From Luzula sylvatica (lineage: Eukaryota > Streptophyta > Magnoliopsida > Poales > Juncaceae), in NCBI GenBank assembly GCA_946800325.1, contig OX326956.1, positions 43,584,052 to 43,648,051 on the forward strand: a DNA stretch of 64,000 bases. The letters run 5' to 3'. Below the pieces are notes generated by a model, which worked only from the letters and a program-made list of their open reading frames with translations, did no database searches and was not told where the DNA came from. Both the position numbers and the translations under genes were made by a program. Below are positions 19,889 to 29,469 of the stretch, piece by piece; position 1 is the first letter of the stretch; every line of letters starts with the position of its first letter.

Positions 19889-22137
19889 TGAAGGAAATAC
19901 ATTTTTGGATCAACGGTAAAATGGTACGCATAAGGATAAACGAACGCACACGTTTGTGGGCATAAACAATGTGTATATTAGATGCACATATGTATATTGG
20001 ATATACATAGTTAAATTGATAAGAAACAGTTTTATTAAGAAAACCAGAAAATCAGTTTAAACAGTTTTAGTAAAACTGGCATAACTTTCAGATAACAACT
20101 CCAATTTGAATGATTCAAATTGGGTTGAATAGATAATAAGATTATCTAGAACTTTCATGTAGAAATATATTTCATTTGAGCGATGTATCAGTGTCGGTTT
20201 AATGGAATACCGAAAGGGTGCGACAGTTTGACATACAGTTAGTAAAACCGTCATTACTTTCGCATCCGAACTCCAATTGGGCTAGGCTAAATTAGTTTGG
20301 AAAGATAATAAGATTATCTACAACTTTCGTGAATGTTTGAAGTCGGTTGGAACGATAACAATTTCGTTTCAACAGAATACTGAAAGGGTGCATGCAGTTT
20401 TCTGTTTGAAAATATGTATAGTAGATATACATACCTTTTGGCCCATCCTTATCCTATGTAGTATGTATAGGATGCTTCTCTCTGATCAATTTAAATTAAT
20501 CGAAGTTAATCAATGTGTTATGTTGGGAATTCACCCATCCCCGGGCCCGCGCAGCGGATATGAAGGCCCGGTCCGGTTCCCTAAATCCAAGATCACGCCA
20601 TGACTTCGAGGGTACGATGCAAAGTAGGATAGACGATTACCAGCGTGAAATTGATCACGCACGACGGGTTGATCGCTCGCATCCTTCTTTTCCTTTGGTG
20701 TCACGTTGGTGACTAGCCCGTACGTCCCATACCGCACGTCTCCCACCGTCTTGACACTTCTCGGGTTGTCTTCGTGCGTTCCATGCCCGCATGCTTCCAC
20801 AGCCCGTTACTCGATTCGCTCGTTTCCGTCTCCGGCAGATTTCGTTCCTCCGAATCGATCACAACCGAAAGAGCCCCAGATGTTGCTCCTCTACTTGTAT
20901 CCACCTTGACTCGTAAGACGTCGGTCGCGGGTGCAACTGCCTAGACGATGCACCGGCGAACTTGCTCGATTGATTGATTCTCTATACCGGAAAACACCTT
21001 TTCACGGTTTCTCTCTCTTTACATCCTTTCTCTCTCTAGAAAGTTGTCTCACAATTCTCTGGAATATTCTGAATTAATTAACTGAATGAACCACACCAGA
21101 TGAGAGAGAAAAATCCTATTTATATCATATAGGATTAGGATTGGCCAAAAGACATGTATATCCAATATACACTCTTTCACACAGAAAGTTGCATGTATCT
21201 GCCCAGTATTCTGTCCATACGAAATTGGTAAATTCTTCTGACAGAACATCACCCAACACGAAAGTTGTAGATAATCTTATTATCTACACGACCCAATTTG
21301 GCCTGGCCCAATTGAAGTTCGTATGCAAAAGTTATGACTGTTTTACTAACTGTATGTCATACTGTTGCAACCTTTCGGTATTTCATAGAAACGACACTGA
21401 TACTTCGTTCGTATGAAATATATTTCTATATGAAGGTTGTAGATAATCTAATTATCTATCTAACCCAATTTGAACCATTCAAATTGGATTTTCCTACTGA
21501 AAGATATGACCACGAATTACGCTTACATTCGTTTATCCTTGTGTACACTTTTACGGTTGATCCTGAAACTGTATTTCCTTCATGTTAATCCTGAATCTAA
21601 TTCAGATTAGACCAATTGAGATAATCATTCGAAAGAACACCATCAATAGTTGAATGAGTGTGATGAGAAAGAGAGAAAGAGAAAATGAGTTTTCTCGGAT
21701 TAGATAATCAAACGCGATCAAGCAAGTTCGCCGGTGCATCGTCTAGGCAGGTGCATCCGCGACCGAGGTGCTACGACTCACGGTGGATACGAGTAGAGGA
21801 GCGATACATGTGGTTCTTTGTTTCTGATCAAACCGGAGAAGTAAAGGAGCAAAAAGCTGTGGAAGCGTGTGGGCATGGGACGCACAAAGACAACCGGATA
21901 TGTGTCAAGACGGTGGGAGACGTGTGGTATGGAACGCAAGGGCTAGTCACCAACGTGACACCGAGAAAGAGAAGGATGCGAGCGATCAACCCGTCGTGCG
22001 TGATCAATTTCACGCTGGTAATCGTCTATCCTACTTTGCATCGTACTCTCGAAGTCGAGGCGTGATCTCGAGATTTGGGAACTGGACCGGGCCTTCATAT
22101 CCGCTGCGCGGGCCCGGGGTCGGATCGATTCCTATCA
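19889..22137 (+). mobile_element. Solo LTR of the 1.05-kb-LTR Copia family (outer)
   Basis: It begins TGAAGGAAATACATTTTTGG at 19889 and ends near GGATCGATTCCTATCA at 22137, flanked by the 5-bp TSD GGTTG (19884-19888 and 22138-22142). It is the reverse orientation of the LTRs at 40979 and 49188 and is more diverged. It is interrupted by a second solo LTR of the same family at 20521-21582. Without the insert it is about 1.19 kb including the inner TSD. No internal region remains, so it arose by LTR-LTR recombination. Confidence 0.85.
20521..21582 (-). mobile_element. Solo LTR of the same family (inner, opposite orientation)
   Basis: It starts TGTTGGGAATTCACCC at 20521 and ends GAAACTGTATTTCCTTCA at 21582, with a perfect 5-bp TSD TGTTA (20516-20520 and 21583-21587). 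It aligns throughout with the LTRs at 40979-42027 and 49188-50234, including GGCCCGGTCCGGTTCCC and AAGATCACGCCATGAC. The many ORFs here (for example 20531-20800) are by-products of the GC-richer LTR. Confidence 0.9.
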
Positions 22138-22142
22138 GGTTG

Positions 22143-22482
22143 TCGTCTCTCTTTATGTTTAAGATGCTTGGAGTTTATTAATAATATTGTTTATATCTGA
22201 ATGCATGAGTCTTAACGGTTACCAAAGTACCCGTTCGACAAAACATGAAATAGCGAAAGAGTGGAAGAGTGGACGAAACCTAATTCTATTTTATTCCAAG
22301 AGTGTTCGGGAGATTAAATAGTGGAAGAGTAGAAGTAAAAGTTAAATTAATATTTTTAATTGGAAAGGATGAGAGAGAGGAAGAGAAAAAAATTCTATTC
22401 CACCTTCTTCCACCTCCTCCATGGAAAAGAGTTAAACCACTCTATTCTGTTTTCTTCCAACCTTGTTCGGCGGAATAAAATG
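22143..22482. other. Intergenic DNA with TTCCAC/GTGGAA inverted words
   Basis: No gene is seen. GAGTGGAAGAGTGG, TTCTATTTTATTCCAAGAGTG and TAGTGGAAGAGTAGAAG on the left face their approximate reverse complements (CACTCTATTCTGTTTTCTTCCAAC, CTTCCATTATTCCACTC) around the hAT-like insertion at 22491-23432. This suggests an older MITE of about 300 bp disrupted by it. Confidence 0.4.
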
Positions 22483-22490
22483 ATTTATTC

Positions 22491-23432
22491 TAGGGGTGTA
22501 CACGAAATTGTCCTACCCACCCAATCCGCCCAACCCGATCCGGACCGACCTTTTTTGGCGGGTTTCGAAGTTGTTGGGTCGGATCCGGGTTGAAACTTCG
22601 ACAAACCCGGATATATGGGTTGGGTTACGGATTAGAAACTAAAAACCCGCATTAACCCAACCCAATCCGCATAATTCCAAATTTCCAAATAATTGTTTAA
22701 GTTTTTAATATAAATTGTATGGTATGTTATTTTTTCGCAAATTATATATTACTATGATTTATTTATTAATAATCATTTTCAATATTATATGTTATCTTAT
22801 CATCTTTTACCTTATATGAATATTATGTTTATCAAGTAATTAAAATTTCTCAAATTAAAATACATTTTTTTTTAACTTAAATCATATATGATATGTTTTG
22901 TTTTATGTCAAAAATGAATATTTTCCTTTGATATTTTTTATTTTGTTTTAGGAGTAAACTTCATTTTTTGTTGTTATTTTGTGTTTACTTTAATAGTAAG
23001 ATTTTTTATTTCTTAGTGATATTACTATATCAATTTTGTCATGAAATATATAATTAGCTCGAAGTTTGAAAATTTTCTATATAATCTGTGTTTTATATTT
23101 ATTGTCGGAAAATACGACATAAATATAATGAGATGTTGATTATGCATGTTTAATTTTGATTTGTGTATTTGTAAAATATTTTCGATGATCTAATTAAAAA
23201 TATAATTTTTGTTGCATATTTTTTGTGAACATATGCACATATATATAGTATATGTATTTACGAAAAAAACCCGGGCTAACCCGCCCAAACCGCCCAACTG
23301 GGGTAGGATGAGTTTGAAATTTTGTATAGGTATCATGGGTTGAGTTGGGTTGGAAAAATGAAAACCCGTTCTAGTTGGGTTGGGTTACAATTTAGTTAAA
23401 AATCCGTCCAACCCGGTCTTTGTACACCCCTA
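22491..23432. mobile_element. hAT-like non-autonomous element, 942 bp
   Basis: Perfect 12-bp TIRs (TAGGGGTGTACA...TGTACACCCCTA) are flanked by a perfect 8-bp TSD, ATTTATTC (22483-22490 and 23433-23440). Subterminal regions are rich in AACCC/GGGTT words in inverted arrangement. The interior is AT-rich and non-coding. An 8-bp TSD and short TIRs fit the hAT superfamily. Confidence 0.92.
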
Positions 23433-23440
23433 ATTTATTC

Positions 23441-24393
23441 CACTATCTTCCATTATTCCACTCTAATTCTATATGTTGCCGATGGAGATGATCAAACCCT
23501 ATTTTCTGAAATCTTGGGAATTAATTAAACCGATGACAATATCATTTGTTGTTAATGTCTTTGTATAAGTTTTTTTTTGTATATGTTGAGTAAAATTCGA
23601 CATCAGAAATAATTTGTGTTCATCTTGAAAAGATAACTATTATCATGTATTTGATTAACAAGATATCGTAGAACAATTGAACTAGTTACTTGTTATTTGA
23701 GTTATGTTTGAGATCACAATCATTTTATTTAACCTAGATAATAGGATGCACGATAATAAGATAATTATGATTTATGAATTGTAGATTCGGTTGTTATCAT
23801 TAAATAAACCGGCACGATCACAAAACATGTTAAATTTAATTGCAAAAAAGTAACCAGTGAAAATTTGAAAGTACTATTGATTGCTGGAAACACTATTCCT
23901 TGCAGGAATTGAACAAAACTTTGTTAAATTCGAACCGAACAATTGTTGAAAAATTCAGGAACGGTTCTGTTCGGACAAAATTTTGATACGTTCGAACATA
24001 ATATCAATTGCGGAGCATTATAAATAGAGTGACGATACTCTCCCCGCTTTACAATTCACCTAGATGATTGATGTGTTTGCATGTGTATTAATTATAGTTG
24101 TGAACCATGAATATTTTTATTTGAACCATCATATATAGGATGAGAGTGAATTAAATGTCAACTGTTTTACACATCATTAATGTATTTAATGTTTTTATTG
24201 TTTTTGTTTACCACCATCCATTTGTAATTAAATCCAAATTTACTAATGTGAAAAATAAGTTATTGAGATAGACTAGTTGACCATTTATCAAGTGTTAAAC
24301 GGGCACATATTACTCGTTTGAAAAATAAACGTCTACATCGGAAATTAAATTACAAATGATATGATAGAATTTAAATACTAGGCCCCTAAAAAT
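23441..24393. other. AT-rich intergenic DNA
   Basis: Nothing recognisable is present. A TATA-like CATTATAAATAGAG at about 24018 has no gene downstream that I can support. Confidence 0.5.
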
Positions 24394-24810
24394 TTAGCAA
24401 TACTTTTCCCACGAACGAATTTGATCCTTGATACAAGTCACTAATTGAGCATGCATCTTCCCCTTTTGTTGAAAAATTCGGTTAATTCGTTCTCTCCAAA
24501 TGGACCAAATAGTTGCAAGACATTTGATGTCCCATGCCCTTGTCTCTAAACTCGTTTTAATTCTTCTATAGTCCCACCAAAAGGATATTAACGAAGTCGT
24601 TCCTACATTTGACCGAGGCTTGATTTGGCGTCATAGTTCGGTCGTGAACGGACATTGCAAGAATAGATGATCACTTTTTAGAGAGTTTCGGAGCAAAGTA
24701 TGCAAGTAGGATTGTGGTGCCATCCTCTTTTGAGTAGATTTTCTCCCGTTAAGATCTTGTCATTTAGCACCAACCATAGAATTTTCACTTTAAGGAAGAC
24801 AAGTATAATT
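24394..24810 (-). pseudogene. LINE reverse-transcriptase C-terminal fragment
   Basis: On the minus strand, with frameshifts, the translation reads ILTGENLLKRGWHHNPTCIL, then SDHLFLQCPFTT, then a C-terminal KMHAQLV-like tail with stop near 24394. This is the zf-RVT end of a LINE related to the one at 3047-5211 (compare ILTGENLAKRGWPHDPTCAL). Everything upstream is missing. Confidence 0.8.
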
Positions 24811-24878
24811 TTTCTTATAAATAATGTATTTCACTTGATCTTATCTTATATTTAAACCCTACTCCGAGTCTCTTGGAT

Positions 24879-25140
24879 TATATTCTTTTTTTGAGAATAA
24901 TAGAGAGGGCTCATAAGTCCCCCATCTATTTGCCTTTTCATTAAAAGATTTACAATAACTATGAGATAAGAACTCCATTAATGAAATTCTCATCTTTAGC
25001 ATAGTCCCTTATACTAATATTTCACAAAAACAAAAACAACCCACAAATACAAAACACAAAAAAAAAATTCCTGAATGCATTTCTAAACTAGAATTGAAAT
25101 CCTTAGAAAAAATCAGGAACTGATTTCCAAATTTACTATC
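24879..25140 (-). mobile_element. LINE 3'-UTR fragment
   Basis: Read on the minus strand, the segment ends TATTATTCTCAAAAAAA at about 24879-24895, after AAAAGGCAAATAGATGGGGG. It is the same style of 3' tail (CTCAAAAAA) as the LINE at 5211. No coding part remains. Confidence 0.5.
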
Positions 25141-25487
25141 ACAGAACTGAGATCCTATAGTACAATTTATATATTAATATATGAGGTCTCCGAGATAGTA
25201 CAGACTTGAGAGATTAAGTGAACACTTACTGATTGGGCTGGCAGACAGACTAGACTACTCAAATGGTGGCGAGAAAAAAAGGATGTAGCTAACTTTTTCC
25301 CTTCTTTTATTTAATTTCTTTGGCAACATCATTACACATTTCATTTGCTTTCCTTTCCACCTATTTGTTTGTATTCAAATCAAACTTGTCACGATTTAAT
25401 AATATAATTACAGTACATCCTTTGGTGGAGGCTGTTCAGCCATTACCATCTTTAGAATCTAAATTGTCGCTTCTGTAAAATAGCATA
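25140..25487 (+). promoter_or_regulatory. Distal part of the RCI2-B promoter, detached
   Basis: The sequence matches the RCI2-A upstream region at 14690-14960 (GAGGTCT-GAGATAGT, GATTGGGCTGGC, CCACCTATTT, TGTATTCAAAT, GGTGGAGGCTGTT, CCATCTTTAGA). It is cut off at 25487 and homology resumes only at about 27966, so about 2.48 kb has been inserted between distal and proximal promoter parts. Confidence 0.7.
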
Positions 25488-25699
25488 GGCTGAAAAATAG
25501 CGTGATAATTATGGGACACATTATTGACTGCACTGATATGAAACATATGAAAGAAAATAAATGCACGAATCTTCGGAAAAGAGGGTAAGCAACCCATATC
25601 GGTGGGACCGCTAATAATCGAAGAAACTCAAACGTGGTCCAAAATAACAAATTAACAAAATTTCACGTCAAGAAAAAATAATTATTCAAAAGTGGAGCG

Positions 25700-25813
25700 G
25701 AAGATATCACACTAAACAAGGCTTATTGTCCTGTATAATTCATTGTAACTTTACTTTTATTATTAATACAAAACAAGGTAGGCTTTTGGCCTTCCTAATT
25801 CAAAAAAAAAAAA
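25700..25813 (+). mobile_element. LINE 3' tail with poly(A)
   Basis: GTAGGCTTTTGGCCTTCCTA followed by ATTC and thirteen A's is a typical plant LINE 3' end. No coding sequence accompanies it. Confidence 0.5.
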
Positions 25814-25847
25814 AATTATAATTTTTTATTTGAGGACTACTAATACA

Positions 25848-26132
25848 TTCCGCTCTTAACACACGCCATGCCGCCATATATCTTTTACCTTCATATTTAT
25901 ATTTTTTTACGACCCACAAATAAAAACACTAGTATTTATATATTTTTTCTACAACAAATATTACAAAATGTATTAATAATAGTAAACAGGGTATAAGAAT
26001 CACTGATCTTCGTCCACGCAAAATAAAGTATAAATAAGTACCAAATTTGCATTTATTGTATAAAAAAGATATAAATATGAAGGTAAAAGATATATGACGG
26101 CCTCACGTGCGTTATGAACGGAGTGCAAAATC
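25848..26132. mobile_element. MITE with about 75-bp TIRs
   Basis: The left arm ACATTCCGCTCTTAACACAC...CATATATCTTTTACCTTCAT is inverted at the right (ATGAAGGTAAAAGATATATG...GCGTTATGAACGGAGTGC). The TSD is not resolved. A possibly related, more worn element lies at 54195-55095. Confidence 0.65.
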
Positions 26133-26149
26133 TTTTCTCTTTTTATTTT

Positions 26150-27240
26150 AATACAAAGTTATTCTTTACGATGATGTATACAATATCATTTCAAAATAAA
26201 ATGATATCACATTATATTTTATAACTCATCTACGTACGTATACCATCATCAACAAATTTCATGATTAATGCATATGCTAGTATCATAATATAATTATTGA
26301 TATATAATACAATTTTACGGAAAGTATGGAAATATTATTATATCAGTGTTATTAAGAATATCTTACACAATAATAAATCTAGAAATAGCGAACCATACAA
26401 CACATATGTAGGATTTGCACGTCATTGCTTATATAATACTAACAAAAAATTTATTTCATACAAAAATACAATTAATTCGTAAATGATATTACATTAAATA
26501 TTTAGAAGTGTCAGCAAATTGTCTTGTAGTGATGGTCCACCACGTTAACACAAAACAATTAAAAAACTAATAATTTTGTAACTAAACAACATAATTATAA
26601 ATTATTAATATCATGAGATTTTTAAATTTACATATCTGAAAATAGAATAATATCACATATAAGTTTGAAATGAATAATATTATATATGCATTTTAGAAAT
26701 TTTAAGCAGTTATTAGTGTTAAGTAAATTTTTATCATTAATATTTATTATTGAAAATATTATGTTTCATAAGTTTAAGATGTTATTTGTGTTTGGTAAAT
26801 TAATATCTTTCATTCTTATTCTTTTTGAAAAATTAGCATGACATTGTTTTGAGTAAAAATACGACTATAACCTACTTAATGTTACGTACATTTATTTTTG
26901 AAATTGTACTTTTAAAAACACTAATAATTAGACTTAGAAGTCACCAATGTTATTCTATTTATTTTTGTTTTGTATTTTCTTAAATAATTGTCTTTACAAT
27001 TTTAAGATATAAAAAATGTTGGAAATATGAGAATACTAAATTCAAAATAAAGAAAAAAGCAAGTTAATATATTAATATTTTTTAAAAATTATATTTTAAA
27101 AAATACTAATAATATTTCATGATGTTTCATAATATTATATATTAAATTGTTAGTGTTACATTTAACTTTTCATGTTCTATTTAAAATCAAATTTAATCAT
27201 GTAACATCATGTGAAATGATATATATACAATACATTCAAT
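26150..27240. other. AT-rich intergenic DNA
   Basis: There is no gene here. Two diverged direct repeats around AGTTTGAAATGAATAATATTAT / CATAAGTTTAAGATGTTATT with GTGTTnnGTAAATT (about 26660-26730 and 26760-26810) are the only structure seen. Confidence 0.45.
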
Positions 27241-27254
27241 CCTACGCGGGAATG

Positions 27255-27900
27255 TCAAGGGATTGGGTAATACCCGTACCCGACGGGTATCCGATCCGGA
27301 CGGGTAATACCCGATTAAGGCTATCCGCGGGTCGGTTATTAACTGATTACAAAATATCCGGCACGGAGTAGTGTATGAGTGAGGTTATACCCAACCCGTG
27401 GATATGACTGAGCCGAACCCGATTCTTAATAACTCTACTTATATATATTTTAACCTTCTTTGATCCTGGTCGTCTCATTTTCTTTGTTCATCTACCATGT
27501 TCCTTTCGAGTATCGTGCTTGTTCAGAAGATGTGAATGAAGAGGACGAGATAATTGATCGTACGGAACGAAACATCCGAATTGAGTGACATCAATTTTAT
27601 ATTACACGATTTAAGAAATATTTTGTTGTGTATTTTGTGATTTTGTGATATTATTATGTTATGTGATGTTATTTAGTTTGAAAATATATATTTTTCTTTG
27701 GTATATTTTAATATTTTTGTATATATTAAGATATGGAAAAAAATTTCGTAGGTAATTCGAAAATTTGCGGGTCCTAAACAGGACGGGTAAAATTACTCAT
27801 TTAGTTGACGGATCGAATACGGATATTATCCGATTAAGATGAATAAATATATGGATGAGTCTATATCCGATCCGAATCCGATCCATTAAGATTCCTAATC
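27255..27900. repeat. GGGTAATACCCG-type subterminal repeats
   Basis: The left block (27255-27425) is packed with GGGTAATACCCG, ACCCGACGGGTATCC and CCGATCCGG. A right block (27765-27900) carries inverted relatives (GGACGGGTAAAATTAC, GATATTATCCGATTAAG, ATCCGATCCGAATCC). The arrangement resembles a hAT-type non-autonomous element, but no convincing TIR/TSD pair was found. Confidence 0.45.
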
Positions 27901-27965
27901 TTACCTGAACTTGTGATGAGTCTAAAAAAATGAATAGTTATTCAATGATTTATATTTTTGTAAGG

Positions 27966-28535
27966 TAGCATAATTTGTGATGGCGTGGATAAATTATGAT
28001 TTGATGTGTATTTTCTCTCGATTATTCAATTAAATCAAGCACCAATTATTTATACAAGTGAATCATCCATTGAAATCTGAACAGTTGGGTTAATTATTAT
28101 TAATAAACCGTGATATTAACTAATTTGACTAACTAAATCTATTAATAATTTGGCTAGGAATAGAATCCTATACACGTGGAAGGTCGGCAACGACGTGCCC
28201 TTCTTCCTCTCTCCACCCCCTTCTCTCGAAAGCAACCCCTTGCACCCTCTCCATTTCTCCCCCAAATAAACCAAGCAAGCCACTCATTTGCCATGCAATT
28301 TTTACCCAAATGGACGTATATTGCCTTTGCAAACCGTAGAGCGTGGAAATTTGCAAAGCAAATCCAACCACACTTAGTAAAGTTACAACGCGTAGAGGCA
28401 CCCCGTTAAGTAAGGATTTTTCACGTTCGTGTGATTGGACGCTTTGCTCTATATAAACCCCATAACTGTATAGATCTTTGCATCCCAAATATACCACATA
28501 CAGAGAGAGAAAGAGATCTGCTAAGAAACTAAGAA
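27966..28535 (+). promoter_or_regulatory. RCI2-B proximal promoter and 5' UTR
   Basis: This is the compact version of the paralogue promoter. It has a G-box CACGTG at 28173-28178, then TTTGCAAACCGT (about 28326), CACGTTCGTGTGATTGGACG (about 28421) and a TATA box CTATATAAA at 28449-28457, about 80 bases before the ATG. It lacks the palindromic insertions present in copies A and C. Confidence 0.75.
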
Positions 28536-28792
28536 ATGGGTTCAGCAACATTCATAGACATAATTCTTGCAATTATCTTGCCTCCCCTTGGCGTTTTTTT
28601 CAAGTTTGGCTGCGAGGTACGTACTTAAATAAATGTGTTTCGACGATGTTGTATAAATGTTAATGAAGGAATTTGACATGCAAATTTGAATTAATTTCTT
28701 TGGTGTAGATTGAGTTTTGGATCTGCCTACTTCTGACGTTCTGTGGGTATCTGCCTGGCATTATCTATGCACTTTGGATCATCACCAAGTAA
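28536..28792 (+). CDS. RCI2: RCI2/PMP3-family membrane proteolipid, copy B
   Basis: Coding exons are 28536-28616 and 28709-28792, joined at phase 0 (GAG/GTACGT...GTGTAG/ATT), giving a 54-aa product. The N-terminus is MGSATFIDIILAIILPP and the C-terminus ends YALWIITK. All conserved Pmp3 features are present: LPPLGVFF, GCEIEFWICLLLT, GYLPGIIYA and two membrane helices. The Glu of the central EFW motif is retained, as in copy A. Expected to be a plasma-membrane stress protein like its paralogues (family inference). Its promoter is the least altered proximally, but its distal part is detached. A 3'-UTR intron follows at 28808-29155 and a satellite array begins about 310 bp after that. Confidence 0.95.
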
Positions 28793-28807
28793 ATCGTACG
28801 ATATATG

Positions 28808-29155
28808 GTGAGATTTTTAATCAATTTTTTTGTTATTAACAGAAGTATAAGTATATAAATACGAGAGTTTATGATACACTATTAATTAATTAATGAGTAT
28901 TTAAGAGATAATCTTTAACTGTATTTATCAATTAATGTTAGATTAATAATTTTTTTAATTATTCTATTTAAAGATTTTATTTTATAAAAAATAACTTCTG
29001 TGGTACATTTTTAAAAAATCTAATTTAATTACTAAACACCCAAAATACTTTTAAAAGAAACTGAATCACATATATTATCAACTTCAAGCAGGTGATACTA
29101 TATATTTTGAAATAACTAATTAATTAATTAGTTTTTATTTATGATTTCCTTGCAG
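28808..29155 (+). other. RCI2-B 3'-UTR intron, MITE-loaded
   Basis: The donor is ATATATG/GTGAGA and the acceptor TTGCAG/GTGTTG, conserved with copies A and C. Most of the intron (about 28843-29085) is a reverse-oriented, worn copy of the 261-bp MITE found intact at 55427-55687 (shared TATTTATCAATTAATnTT, and TATTTTGGGTnTTTAGnAAT on the reverse). Confidence 0.7.
28843..29085 (-). mobile_element. Copy of the GGGGAGTTCTATCATACAC MITE family
   Basis: Reverse-complement alignment by eye to 55427-55687 shows AAGTATTTTGGGTGTTTAGT, ATAAAATAAAATCTTT- and TATTTATCAATTAATGTTAG-like matches in the right order. Its ends are eroded (GAGAGTTTATGATACAC at the left). It is about as long as the intact copy. 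Confidence 0.6.
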
Positions 29156-29469
29156 GTGTTGATTGGTCCATCAAAATGACATGTTGGATAATATTTCGAA
29201 TGAGTGGTTAAGAATGAAGATTCATGTTATTTTAGATTTTAATAGACATGTATCTATCACTTTTTTATGTTTTGAACAGTAGCGGTCAGCAGATCTACCA
29301 TTTATTCTTTTTTTTGGATATTTACATATTTGTTCGTTTGTAATTTGGTAATAATTGTATCCTGCTATGTAAAATTTATCCATTTCAATAAAATAATTGA
29401 TTGTGACAACATAATTGGTAAAACAGAAAAATTAAATAATACTATCATCGTAAATGTCATATTTACAAT

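Larger units (their letters stand above)
25488..27965. mobile_element. 2.48-kb composite insertion splitting the RCI2-B promoter
   Basis: The segment is absent from the equivalent place in RCI2-A and RCI2-C and lies between direct repeats TAGCATA (25481-25487 and 27966-27972). It contains a poly(A)-ended LINE tail (25700-25813), a MITE (25848-26132), AT-rich DNA and GGGTAATACCCG repeats (27255-27900). It has no terminal inverted repeats of its own, so it may be several separate insertions. Confidence 0.5.

Noticed and set aside
20515..22181. Multiple overlapping ORFs on both strands
   Set aside because: They fall inside the two solo LTRs, recur with the LTR copies at 41000 and 49200, and have no protein-family match I can name.
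27255..27900. Defined hAT element
   Set aside because: The GGGTAATACCCG-rich arms look right, but no matching TIRs and 8-bp duplication could be found, so it is listed only as repeats.
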